Assembly: GCA_020796225.1 (NCBI GenBank)
Contig: CM036755.1
Coordinates: forward strand, 17,735,317 to 17,799,316
Source of the DNA: Arion vulgaris
Taxonomy: Eukaryota; Mollusca; Gastropoda; Stylommatophora; Arionidae
Reading direction: 5' to 3'
DNA length: 64,000 nt
The notes under the pieces are model-generated. The model was not told the origin of the DNA, ran no database searches, and was given only the letters and a program-made list of their open reading frames with translations. This document shows, in pieces, positions 31,290 through 41,430 of this stretch. Made by a program: the position numbers and the translations under genes. Each line of letters begins with the position of its first letter. Within the stretch, counting starts at the first letter, position 1.

Positions 31290-31575
31290 TTCCTAAAATT
31301 GTTATCTGAGTCCTCTGGCCGTATGAGTTTATAGTTGGCTGGGACTAGAAAATTGTTATCTGAGTCCTCTGTCTGTATGAGTTTATAGTTGGCTGTGACT
31401 AGAAAATTGTTATCTGAGTTCTCTGTCTGTATGAGTTTATAGTTGACTGTGACTAGAAAATTGTTATCTGAGTCCTCTGTCTGTATGAGTTTATAGTTGG
31501 CTGTGACTAGAAAATTGTTATCTGAGTCCTCTGTCTGTATGAGTTTATAGTTGGCTGTGACTAGAAAATCAACAA
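31290..31575. repeat. 54-bp tandem array (about 5 copies)
   Basis: AAATTGTTATCTGAGTCCTC and TATGAGTTTATAGTTGGCTG. 54 is divisible by three, giving a 116-aa minus-strand frame. Confidence 0.97.
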
Positions 31576-31640
31576 CTCGTTTGCTGTAGTTGATGGACAC
31601 GTCCTGTGAAGGATATACCACCATTTTCAATTCCAATTGC
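31576..31640. repeat. Repeat E fragment
   Basis: CTCGTTTGCTGTAGTTGATG and GTCCTGTGAAGGATATACCA, same order as at 30065-30115, then the TCAATTCCAATTGCTACC start of the 75-bp unit. Confidence 0.78.
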
Positions 31641-32412
31641 TACCAAGCATGGACATTGTATATTTCACATCATTTTCTCAACAGTTACCTGTATGCTCTG
31701 AGATTTTCCAATTGCTACCAAGCATGGACATTGTATATTTCACATCATTTTCTCAACAATTACCTGTATGCTCTGATATTTTCCAATTGCTACCAAGCAT
31801 GGACATTGTATATTTCACATGATTTTCTCAACAATTACCTGTATGCTCTGATATTTTCTAATTGCTACCAAGCATGGACATTGTATATTTCACATCATTT
31901 TCTCAACAATTACCTGTATGCTCTGATATTTTCTAATTGCTACCAAGCATGGACATTGTATATTTCACATCATTTTCTCAACAATTACCTGTATGCTCTG
32001 ATATTTTCCAATTGCTACCAAGCATGGACATTGTATATTTCACATCATTTTCTCAACAATTACCTGTATGCTCTGATATTTTCCAATTGCTACCAAGCAT
32101 GGACATTGTATATTTCACATCATTTTCTCAACAATTACCTGTATGCTCTGATATTTTCCAATTGCTACCAAGCATGGACATTGTATATTTCACATCATTT
32201 TCTCAACAGTTACCTGTATGCTCTGATATTTTCTCAACAGTTACCTGTATGCTCTGATATTTTCTCAACAGTTACCTGTATGCTCTGATATTTTCTCAAC
32301 AATTACCTGTATGCTCTGATATTTTCTCAACAATTACCTGTATGCTCTGATATTTTCTCAACAATTACCTGTATGCTCTGATATTTTCTCAACAATTACC
32401 TGTATGCTCTGA
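31641..32412. repeat. 75-bp array passing into a 31-bp sub-array
   Basis: About eight 75-bp units (CCAATTGCTACCAAGCATGG ... TTACCTGTATGCTCTGAT) are followed at about 32220 by six units of only the last 31 bp (TTCTCAACAATTACCTGTAT). The 232-aa plus-strand frame is array translation. Confidence 0.97.
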
Positions 32413-32436
32413 GATGTTTCTGAACTTATATTCATT

Positions 32437-32690
32437 TCTTCTACCTCGAACGCTCCATATTGACCTCTTGTTAACCACTCTGTGTGATTTGTATGTGATC
32501 TGAGCCGAGAGCGATTAACGTTGTGCTAGTTATGCGCTTACAAGTAGGCCAGCACATCCGATTTCTACAATGCTTTTATTTACTAGGGTAGCTTCCTATG
32601 TCCTACATCAGTCGCCTCTTACGACATGCCTTGTAGGTCGCAGTGGTACTATTCGATGCTTCCTTGCGGGTCCGCACCACCGGGCGGATA
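32437..32690 (-). mobile_element. F1 SINE, near full length
   Basis: TCTTCTACCTCGAACGCTCC (short tail and end), CAGTCGCCTCTTACGACATG core, GCAGTGGTACTATTCG head segment. The tail is short and imperfect, with no expansion. Confidence 0.9.
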
Positions 32691-32693
32691 TTC

Positions 32694-32850
32694 ATTCAGA
32701 TGTTCACAGAAAGTTGTTCACAGAAAAGTTGTTCACAGAAAAGTTGTTCACAGAAAAGATGTGCACAGAAAAGATGTGCACAGAAAAGATGTTCACAGAA
32801 AAGTTGTTCACAGAAAAGTTGTTCACAGAAAAGATGTGCAAAGGAAATTG
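32694..32850. repeat. 15-bp tandem array (about 10 copies)
   Basis: GTTCACAGAAAAGTT and GTGCACAGAAAAGAT alternate. Confidence 0.96.
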
Positions 32851-33215
32851 TGAATCTTAAATTCCCCTTAAATTCGCCCAACTTCTCCCTCAACCCCGTC
32901 CCAAACAACTTCCAGGAGCTCTGGAACTTTGAGATTCAGTTTACCTGTCCGAAGACATTCCTGAATTTGTTGGTGTTTGTACACCTGTCTGACTACCTAC
33001 CAGACAGACAATCATTCTGGCAGATATATAATCTACAAGCACCCAATTATTTCACTGTCTTGTCTAATCGACAGACGTCAACACCAGCCTTTTTACCAGA
33101 ACTGTTTCTTGTCAAATCGAGACAGTTCTACCGCTTGTTCAATTATTTCAGTCAGAAATTGTGTATCTCTTGACACCGTGAGATATCTGATGTCCAAACA
33201 AAATAATTGATATAT
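32851..33215. other. Unassigned spacer
   Basis: A 176-aa plus-strand frame starts in the SINE and 15-bp array and enters here; its unique part has no recognised domain and no reason to be coding. Confidence 0.4.
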
Positions 33216-33217
33216 AT

Positions 33218-33412
33218 GTATACTTCTTCTGTGATATATGTGATGGGGATGGGGGTCTCTGAGAGTCTCGTGGCGTAGAGCTTAAGTAATAATTGAAGAT
33301 ATATATACTCTTCTGTGATATATGTGATGTGGATGGGGTCTCTGAGAGTCTCGTGGCGTAGAGCTTAAGTATTCGCCTCTAGTTCCAAAGGTATTCGGTT
33401 TACTCCCTCGTG
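33218..33412 (+). mobile_element. F3 SINE head (split copy) with ~78-bp duplication
   Basis: TCTCGTGGCGTAGAGCTTAA (A-box-like) occurs twice about 75 bp apart with its 5' flank. The second copy continues through GGTATTCGGTTTACTCCCTC (B-box position) and is cut at 33412 by F1. F3 resumes at 34233. Confidence 0.82.
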
Positions 33413-33644
33413 CGCCCTCGTGAGTTGCTGGAGCACTCAATGGGAGCAACAAATAGTAACACTGCGACCTACAAGGCATGTCGCAAGAGGCGACTGAGGT
33501 AGGGGCCTAGGAAGCTACCTAGTAGATAAAAGCCTCGCATAAATCGGATGTGCTGGCCTACTTGTGGGCGCATAACTGGTACAAAACACGTAATCACAAA
33601 GTACTGTAGTTTTACAAATTACAAAAACAATGACAAAATACAGC

Positions 33645-33674
33645 AACGTTTCGACCAACAAGGCCTTTATCAAG
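33645..33674 (-). ncRNA. Hammerhead-like motif, left arm
   Basis: The minus strand reads CTTGATAAAGGCC, loop, GGTCGAAAC. This fits the hammerhead layout CUGANGA - stem II - GAAA, but C3 and G8 are T and A. A GTC triplet follows about 16 bases after GAAA, where a cleavage site would lie. No convincing stem I. Confidence 0.35.
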
Positions 33675-34003
33675 CAAACGAACAACAGGAGTGACAAATT
33701 AAAAACATATGGACGACTACATACAAATGTTTCTAATGAAAATCTGGGAATAAAAACGAATAACGAAATAAATATAACACAAAAAACTCATAAAAATTAG
33801 AAATAGAAAATGTTGCATGTATTCAAGTTATATATTTACTTGATTCTTTATTGTTCTTCTTCTTCTTTTCTATTTCTAGTTTTTATGTGTGTGTTTTTGT
33901 TACATTTATTTCGTTATTCGTTTTTATTCCCACATTTTCATTAGAAACGTTTGTATGTAGTCGTCCATATGTTTTTTTAATTCTTCACTCCAGTTGTTCG
34001 TTT

Positions 34004-34033
34004 GTTGATAAAGGCCCTGTTGGTCGAAACGTT
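34004..34033 (+). ncRNA. Hammerhead-like motif, right arm
   Basis: GTTGATAAAGGCCCTGTTGG then TCGAAACGTT: the same motif in the opposite arm, with the same T3/A8 substitution pair, stem GGCC/GGTC and a downstream GTC. Stem III could be ACG/TGT. Self-cleavage is unproven. Confidence 0.35.
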
Positions 34034-34232
34034 GCTGTATTTGTCATTGTTTTTGTAATTTGTAAAACTACAGTACTTTGTGATTACGTGTTTTGCCAAT
34101 CAAATAGTTTTACTGCAGTCTCATCTATTTTGTGAATACAAAGTACAATCGCTCTTAGGCTCAGATCACATAGAAATCACACAGAGTGGTTAGCAAGTGG
34201 TCGACATGGAACGTTCGAAGAAGGAAAAGAAA

Positions 34233-34602
34233 ATTCTCTAGTGAAGTCATCTGGATATTTGTCCAGAGATCCTTGATCTCAGTGTAGGTGAGATCGAGTT
34301 TCTAGTCCTATTGAGACGAACGATAACACGTAGGTCCCATGTTCAATTTGAGCAGGTAAAAGAACCCTTGACATATTAAAATCAAGAAGAGCAAGCTGGA
34401 AAGCAGCTTCCAAAATTCAATATAAATAATAGAAAATAAGATTCCTATAAATATTTTCTTTATCTTCTAAATTGTATCGGGGACCCTCACTAGTGCTACG
34501 GAGTTCGTGCGCTGTAGCTGCGTTCTTCCTGTGTAAGAAAGATATCCGAGCACACATGGTTACTACCCGAAGTGCAATGATATTGCCTCATCAATCCATC
34601 AA
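34233..34602 (+). mobile_element. F3 SINE, 3' part (split copy)
   Basis: GTGAAGTCATCTGGATATTT, ATCTCAGTGTAGGTGAGATC, TGAGCAGGTAAAAGAACCC, then CGAAGTGCAATGATATTG and a short ATCAATCCATCAAT tail. The 22-bp array begins in the tail. Confidence 0.9.
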
Positions 34603-34604
34603 TA

Positions 34605-34978
34605 TTTTGTCATCTGAACCCATCATTTTCTCATCTGAACTCCATCATCTTTCATCTGAACTCCATCATTCTGTCATCTGAACTCCATCATTTTCTCATC
34701 TGAACTCCATCATTTTCTCATCTGAACTCCATCATTTTCTCATCTGAACTCCATCATTTTCTCATCTGAACTCCATCATTTTATCATCTGAACTCCATCA
34801 TTTTCTCATCTGAACTCCATCATTTTATCATCTAAACTCCATCATTTTGTCATCTAGAACTCCATCATTTATCATCTGAACCCTCATTTTATCATCTAAA
34901 CTCCATCATTCTGTCATCTGAACATCATTTTATCATCTAAACTCCATCATCTTCTCATCTAAACTCCATCATCTTCAC
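34605..34978. repeat. 22-bp tandem array (about 17 copies)
   Basis: TCATCTGAACTCCATCATTT with variants. It starts at the CATCAAT tail of F3. Confidence 0.96.
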
Positions 34979-34989
34979 ATGCAGTTACT

Positions 34990-35600
34990 GCTAACAAGAG
35001 ATAGAAATGGGATGAAGGAAAAATAAAATTTTAAAAAAACATGGTCATACAAAAATAAACAATTCAAAACAGTATGCAATGGAAGTGATAAGAAAACAAA
35101 GATCAGAATATAAACAGTATGCAATGGAAGTGATAGGAAAACAAAGATCAGAATACTAAGAGTATGCATATTCCCAGTGACAACGTATGGATGTCAAGCA
35201 TGGACATTTAATAAGACAGTGGAAAAATATTTATGTACTTTTGAATATAAGTGTTACAGAAGTGTCCTCTGTATACCATGGACAGAGAAGAGAACAAATA
35301 GATCTATCCAGAATAGAAAGAACTGAACATTTTAAAAACTGGCTGGATGCTACAAATGAGAAAGAGAAAATTGAGATATTTTAAACATAAAAAGATACGA
35401 AGTGATGGAGAAGAGCATTATGGAAGGAAGCACACGACAAAGAGGAGAAGAAGAAGACTACGGAGAAGATGGATTCATGATGTAACTGATGATTTAAGCA
35501 TGGCGATTGCAGAGTCAGGACATATGGCCTTTGAGAAGGAGAAATTACGAAGGACTGGTAGTGTAGTTCTGCAACAAGCAATTACATGATGATGATGATG
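34990..35600 (+). mobile_element. L-b LINE 3' remnant, reference copy
   Basis: FPVTTYGCQAWTFNKTVEKY, FEYKCYRSVLCIPWTEKR, then RRRRRLRRRWIHDVTDDLSM, AIAESGHMAFEKEKLRR and a stop before (GATGATG)n. A ~50-bp duplication occurs near 35070-35150. It contains a single copy of the segment expanded at 7005-7825. Confidence 0.92.
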
Positions 35601-35914
35601 ATGATGGCAACGCGGTTTTTGCTTCGTATTGGTATCGATAATAAAGAAACCTTTTTTCATACCAAGAGGTAAATTGTGGAATTCAGTGTTAGGCCCGTAC
35701 TTTTCATTGACCATCGTCACGCAAGGGATGATTTAGTCACCATCACCCTGACCGTCTTTACTTTCCAGTGCGTCTCTAGAACCCAAATAAGGATGGGTGG
35801 ATCTGACATCTTGTTACAGTCCACCACTCCAACCATATTTTGACATTCTTACTGCTAAGTTTTAGAATATTTATTGTATAATACAATTAATTTTGCAAAA
35901 CGTATGGTATGTTT
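35601..35914. other. Unassigned spacer
   Basis: No repeat or coding evidence. Confidence 0.4.
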
Positions 35915-36000
35915 GTAGCTACTATTACTGCTGTCGCTACTATTGATACTGCTACTACCACTACTACAGTTGCTGTCATTGCCTCTACTACTATTACTGC
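35915..36000. repeat. TAC/TGC-rich microsatellite
   Basis: CTACTATTACTGCTGTCGCT and CTACTACCACTACTAC words up to the LINE fragment. Confidence 0.88.
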
Positions 36001-36165
36001 CTGGAAGAAGAATGAGAAGAAGACATAGAAGACGATGGGTGCAGGATTTCATTGAAGATCTGAGAATGACTGCTGCTAACGCCGGTCCCCTTGCACAGAA
36101 CAGCAAGTTTTTAATACTGCTGTCATGGGAGCCAGGTTCCGGAGGGACAAGCTACTTGATGGTGA
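36001..36165 (+). mobile_element. L-b-like LINE 3' fragment between trinucleotide tracts
   Basis: RRMRRRHRRRWVQDFIEDLR, MTAANAGPLAQN, then GARFRRDKLLDGD in another frame. Both flanks are TAC-rich. Confidence 0.8.
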
Positions 36166-38140
36166 CTATTACTGCTACTACTATTAGAACTGTTGATACT
36201 ACTGCGTCTGCTGCTGCCAGTGTTAGTTCCTGCTACCACTACGTCTACTGCTACTACTACTGCGTCTGCTGCTGCCAGTGTTAGTTCCTGCTACCACTAC
36301 GTCTACTGCTACTACTACGCGTCTGCTGCGCCAGTGTTAGTTCCTGCTACCACTACGTCTATGCTACTACTACTGCGTCTGCTGCGCCAGTGTTAGTTCC
36401 TGCTACCACTACGTCTACTGCTACTACTACTGCGTCTGCTGCTGCCAGTGTTAGTTCCTGCTACCACTACGTCTACTGCTACTACTACTGCGTCTGCTGC
36501 TGCCAGTGTTAGTTCCTGCTATCACTACGTCTACTGCTACTACTACTGCGTCTGCTGCTGCCAGTGTTAGTTCCTGCTACCACTACGTCTACTGCTACTA
36601 CTACTGCGTCTGCTGCTGCCAGTGTTAGTTCCTGCTACCACTACGTCTACTGCTACTACTACTGCGTCTGCTGCTGCCAGTGTTAGTTCCTGCTACCACT
36701 ACGTCTACTGCTACTACTCCCTGCGTCTGCTGCCGTGTTAGTTCCTGCTACCACTACGTCTACTGCTACTACTACTGCGTCTGCTGCTGCCAGTGTTAGT
36801 TCCTGCTACCACTACGTCTACTGCTACTACTACTGCGTCTGCTGCTGCCAGTGTTAGTTCCTGCTATCACTACGTCTACTGCTACTACTACTGCGTCTGC
36901 TGCTGCCAGTGTTAGTTCCTGCTACCACTACGTCTACTGCTACTACTACTGCGTCTGCTGCTGCCAGTGTTAGTTCCTGCTACCACTACGTCTACTGCTA
37001 CACTACTGCGTCTGCTGCTGCCAGTGTTAGTTCCTGCTACCACTACGTCTACTGCTACTACTACTGCGTCTGCTGCTGCCAGTGTTAGTTCCTGCTACCA
37101 CTACGTCTACTGCTACTACTACTGCGTCTGCTGCTGCCAGTGTTAGTTCCTGCTACCACTACGTCTACTGCTACTACTACTGCGTCTGCTGCTGCCAGTG
37201 TTAGTTCCTGCTATCACTACGTCTACTGCTACTACTACTGCGTCTGCTGCTGCCAGTGTTAGTTCCTGCTACCACTACGTCTACTGCTACTACTACTGCG
37301 TCTGCTGCTGCCAGTGTTAGTTCCTGCTACCACTACGTCTACTGCTACTACTACTGCGTCTGCTGCTGCCAGTGTTAGTTCCTGCTACCACTACGTCTAC
37401 TGCTACTACTACGCGTCTGCTGCGCCAGTGTTAGTTCCTGCTATCACTACGTCTACTGCTACTACTACTGCGTCTGCTGCTGCCAGTGTTAGTTCCTGCT
37501 ACCACTACGTCTACTGCTACTACTACCGTTGCTGCGCCAGTGTTAGTTCCTGCTACCACTACGTCTACTGCTACTACTACTGCGTCTGCTGCTGCCAGTG
37601 TTAGTTCCTGCTACCACTACGTCTACTGCTACTACTACTGCGTCTGCTGCTGCCAGTGTTAGTTCCTGCTATCACTACGTCTACTGCTACTACTACTGCG
37701 TCTGCTGCTGCCAGTGTTAGTTCCTGCTACCACTACGTCTACTGCTACTACTACTGCGTCTGCTGCTGCCAGTGTTAGTTCCTGCTACCACTACGTCTAC
37801 TGCTACTACTCGCGTCTGCTGCGCCAGTGTTAGTTCCTGCTACCACTACGTCTACTGCTACTACTACTGCGTCTGCTGCTGCCAGTGTTAGTTCCTGCTA
37901 TCACTACGTCTACTGCTACTACTACTGCGTCTGCTGCTGCCAGTGTTAGTTCCTGCTACCACTACGTCTACTGCTACTACTACTGCGTCTGCTGCTGCCA
38001 GTGTTAGTTCCTGCTACCACTACGTCTACTGCTACTACTACTGCGTCTGCTGCTGCCAGTGTTAGTTCCTGCTACCACTACGTCTACTGCTGCTACTACT
38101 GAGTCTGCTGCTGCCAGTGTTAGTTCCTGCTACCACTACT
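36166..38140. repeat. 58-bp tandem array (about 33 copies)
   Basis: GCCAGTGTTAGTTCCTGCTA and CCACTACGTCTACTGCTACT. A variant lacking the TGC before CAGTG recurs, as does CTATCACTACG every three to six units. Confidence 0.97.
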
Positions 38141-38510
38141 AACAATACTACCACTACTACAACACTACCACTACTAACAATACTACCACTACTACAACAC
38201 TACCACTACTAACAACACTACCACTACTACAACACTACCACTACCACTACTAACAACACTACCACTACTACAACACTACCACTACTAACAACACTACCAC
38301 TACTACAACACTACCACTACTACAACACTACCACTACTAACAACACTACCACTACTACAACACTACCACTACTACAACACTACCACTACTACAACACTAC
38401 CACTACTACAACACTACCACTACTAACAACACTACCACTACTACAACACTACCACTACTACAACACTACCACTACTAACAACACTACCACTACGTCTACT
38501 ACTACTAATA
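38135..38510. repeat. ACC-ACT-ACT-AAC array
   Basis: AACACTACCACTACTACAAC and CACTACTAACAACACTACC; 18- and 33-bp periods. Confidence 0.95.
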
Positions 38511-38772
38511 CTCTTCTTCTTCTTCTTCTTTGCGTTCGTTCTTTACAACCAATTTTAATCACTCTTTGTGATATGTTTGATCTTTGCCAAGAAAGTGTAT
38601 ACGTTGCACATTGGTTTGGTAGGCCCCTAAACGCATAGACTTCTACACGTTTAGGACATGTGCATCCGATTTCAGCCAAACCTCCTTTGTCGTCTCTTAC
38701 GACATGCGTGGCAGGTAACAGTGGTTTTATTCTTTACATCCCAAATGTGGGCCCCGGTAACCACTTGGGCGG
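38511..38772 (-). mobile_element. F2 SINE inserted in a TAC-repeat
   Basis: CTTCTTCTTCTTCTTCTTTG tail, full F2 body, CCCCGGTAACCACTTGGGC head. Flanks CTACTACTACTA on both sides could be a TSD but lie inside microsatellite, so are not diagnostic. Confidence 0.92.
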
Positions 38773-39765
38773 CTACTACTACTATTGGTACTTCTACTAC
38801 TATTGCTGTCATTGCTACTACTATTACTGGTACTTCTACTACTATTGCTGTCATTGCTACTACTATTACTGGTACTTCTACTACTATTGCTGTCATTGCT
38901 ACTACTACTATTGGTACTTCTACTACTATTGCTGTCATTACTACTACTACTACTGCTACTACTACTATTGGTACTTCTACTACTATTGCTGTCATTACTA
39001 CTACTACTACTGGTACTTCTACTACTATTTCTGTCATTGCTACTACTACTATTGGTACTTCTACTACTATTGCTGTCATTGCTACTACTACTACTGCTAC
39101 TACTACTATTGGTACTTCTACTACTATTGCTGTCATTGCTACTACTACTATTGGTACTTCTACTACTATTGCTGTCATTGCTACTACTACTATTGGTACT
39201 TCTACTACTATTGCTGCCATTGCTACTACTACTACTGCTACTACTACTATTACTACTACTACTATTACTGCTACTACTACAATTACTGCTACTACTACTA
39301 TTACTGCTACTACTACTGCTACTACTATTACTGCTACTACTACTATTACTGCTACTATTACTGCTACTACTACTATTACTGCTACTACTATTACTGCTAC
39401 TACTACTATTACTGCTACTACTTTACTGCTACTACTACTATTACTACTACTACTACTACTATTACTACTACTCTACTATTACTACTATTACTACTACTAC
39501 TACTATTACTGCTACTACTATTACTATTACTACTACTACTATTACTACATTATTCTACTACATTACTACTACTACTACTATTACTACTACTATTACTACT
39601 GACTCTACTATTCTGCTACTACTACTATTACTGCAACTACTACTATTACTGCTACTACTACTATTACTGCTACAACTATTACTGCTACTACTACTACTAA
39701 CTACTACTACTACTACTACTACTAACTACTACTACTTCTACTAACTACTACTACTACTCAATAAG
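38773..39765. repeat. TAC/TAT array with ~39-bp units, then simple repeats
   Basis: To about 39220 the unit is TTGGTACTTCTACTACTATT plus GCTGTCATTGC; beyond that only (TACTAT)n with GCT. Open frames of 182-346 aa on several frames are L-, T- or Y-rich translations. Confidence 0.97.
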
Positions 39766-40004
39766 TCAATAAGTCTGGCTGTACCGTTGTTGTCCCACCT
39801 CGTTTCATACATTTATCAGAGCATTTTTCTCTACTATATAATTTGTTTGCACACGTGCTTGACACGAGCGCCTCCATGTTGGAATTTTATTACAAGATTA
39901 CCAGAATGCGTGCCACGTGCCAGACTGGATTTATGCACAATTTCGTGTGTATGTAAGTATGTATGTCTTTATGTGTGTGTGTTAATATGTACATTTGGTA
40001 GCAA
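39766..40004. other. Unassigned spacer
   Basis: Nothing recognised; short GTATGTATGT words near 39950. Confidence 0.35.
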
Positions 40005-40197
40005 CATAGACACAGAAGGAGGAACAAACAAAGATGTCAAGATAAGAATACAAAAGCAAGGGAAACTTTATAGCATTGAGTAAATTATGGAAGTCAAAGG
40101 AGATCAAAACAAACACAAAGTTGAGAATCTTTCAATTAAATGTGAAGTCAGTGCTGTTCTATGGCTCGGAAACATGGAAGACAACAAAGAAACTACC
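40005..40197 (+). mobile_element. L-e LINE remnant, 5' piece
   Basis: GGTNKDVKIRIQKA, then in shifted frames LSKLWKSKEIKTNTKLRIF, NVKSVLFYGSETWKTT. This is the classic RTE-type LINE post-RT segment. Cut by an F2 SINE. Confidence 0.9.
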
Positions 40198-40455
40198 GCC
40201 AGAGTGGTTACGGGCCTAAATTTGGGGTGTAAAAATGTAACCACTGTTACCTGCCACGCATGTCGTAAGAGGCGACACATGAGGTTTGGCTGAAATCGGA
40301 TGCACATGTTCTAAACGTGTAGAACTCTATGCGTTTAGGGGCCTAACAAACCAATGTGCAACGTATACACGTTCTTGGCAAAGATCAAACATATCACAAA
40401 GAGTGATTAAAATTGGTGGTAAAGAACGAATGCAAAGAAGAAAGAAGAAGAAAAA
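40198..40455 (+). mobile_element. F2 SINE nested in L-e, with TSD
   Basis: GGTTACGGGCCTAAATTTGG head, ACGCATGTCGTAAGAGGCGA core, AATCGGATGCACATGT, TTGGCAAAGATCAAACATAT 3' region, AAGAAGAAAGAAGAAG tail. TSD AAACTACC at 40190-40197 and 40456-40463, exact. LINE coding resumes immediately. Confidence 0.94.
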
Positions 40456-40775
40456 AAACTACCAGAAAACTACAAACCTTCATTAATTGATGTTTATGTA
40501 GAATAGAGGAACTGAGATGGTATGATAAGATTACGAACGATGAACTCAGAGAAAGAACTAAGTAGATACCGACGGAAGAAGAGCTAAGGAGGAGACGCTG
40601 TCGATGGATAGGACACAAATTGAGAAGTCCGACCGGAAGTATTGCAATACATGCATTGTTTTGGAACCTGCAGGGAAAGTGGTGATGTGGAAGGCCGAGA
40701 AATACCTGGAGACGAGAGCTGGAGACTGATATTAAAAGGATAGGCAGTCGTGGAAAGAATTGGAAGCTACTCCTA
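40456..40775 (+). mobile_element. L-e LINE remnant, 3' piece
   Basis: KLQTFIN, stop, CLCRIEELRWYDKITNDELR, EELRRRRCRWIGHKLRSPT, and CGRPRNTWRRELETDIKR in another frame. The end past about 40775 is lost at the junction with L-f. Confidence 0.9.
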
Positions 40776-40789
40776 TGACACCCATGACA

Positions 40790-41430
40790 AGTAATGCAGA
40801 TATCACACTGAAATCTAAAATGATAAAAATAACAGAGCAGTTCACCTATTTAGGTAGCAATTTTATTGCACAGGAAATGTTAAAAAGAAATTATGCTACG
40901 AATTGGCAAAGCAACATCAGCTTTTAAAAGTCTAAATAAAATATGGAACTGCAAGTTATATAGTATTAAAACTAAATTACGAATTTTCAATTCAAATGTT
41001 GTATCAATCCTAACATATGCCAGCGAGAGTTGGAAAATGACTAAAGATATAGAAAGCAAGTTGAATGCATTTGAAAATAGATGTCTGCGAAAAATAATGA
41101 ACATCAAAATGGAACGAATTCAGAAGGTGATGAAATCAGAGAAATGTCTGGTCAACCACTAGTAACAACTGTTATAAGAAGGAGATATGTTGGGCATACC
41201 TTGAGAATAAATGATCAATGAATATCAAAGCAGGCATTGAAGTGAGGTGCAAAGGGTTCAAGAAAGAGAGGACGACCTAAGGAGACCCTCAAGTGAACTT
41301 TGCTGAAAGAGGCAAGAAATATCGGTCTCATTTCCATGGGGGAGATTGAGCGAGTTGCCCAGGATAGAGCGGTATGGGTAGATTTCTTGCATGCCCTATG
41401 TAACGTATAACAGTATGAGAAGAATATATT
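40790..41430 (+). mobile_element. L-f LINE 3' remnant
   Basis: KITEQFTYLGSNF, then ATSAFKSLNKIWNCKLYSIK, NSNVVSILTYASESWKMT, AFENRCLRKIMNIK, then PLVTTVIRRRYVGHTLRIND and a terminal WVDFLHALCNV. A long frame (90 aa) survives but the RT is missing and stops are present. Second copy on the minus strand at 43840. Confidence 0.92.

Larger units (their letters stand above)
33586..34136. mobile_element. Inverted-arm (Penelope-like?) element in F1
   Basis: Two ~230-bp arms in inverted orientation (33582-33810 and 33866-34095), over 90% identical by eye, separated by 55 bp, plus a ~41-bp extension (34096-34136). Flanked by TACAAA (33580-33585 and 34137-34142). Long inverted copies with a short one-sided extension and no transposase recall Penelope-like element insertions; a foldback or MITE element is the alternative. 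No GIY-YIG or RT frame is present. Confidence 0.7.
33413..34232 (+). mobile_element. F1 SINE nested in F3, split by the inverted-arm element
   Basis: Pieces 33413-33585 (core GCATGTCGCAAGAGGCGACT) and 34137-34232 (TACAATCGCTCTTAGGCTCA through GTTCGAAGAAGG). Candidate TSD ACTCCCTCGTG (33402-33412) versus ATTCTCTAGTG (34233-34243), 8 of 11. Confidence 0.85.

Noticed and set aside
32643..33173. A 176-codon frame across SINE, 15-bp array and unique sequence.
   Set aside because: It opens inside a SINE and owes its length to a 15-bp repeat; the unique part shows no domain.
33851..34135. A 94-codon hydrophobic frame over the right inverted arm.
   Set aside because: It crosses the ribozyme-like motif and the SINE junction and is not recognisable as RT, endonuclease or transposase.
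38658..39744. Overlapping 314-346-codon T-, Y- and L-rich frames.
   Set aside because: All are phases of a TAC trinucleotide repeat.
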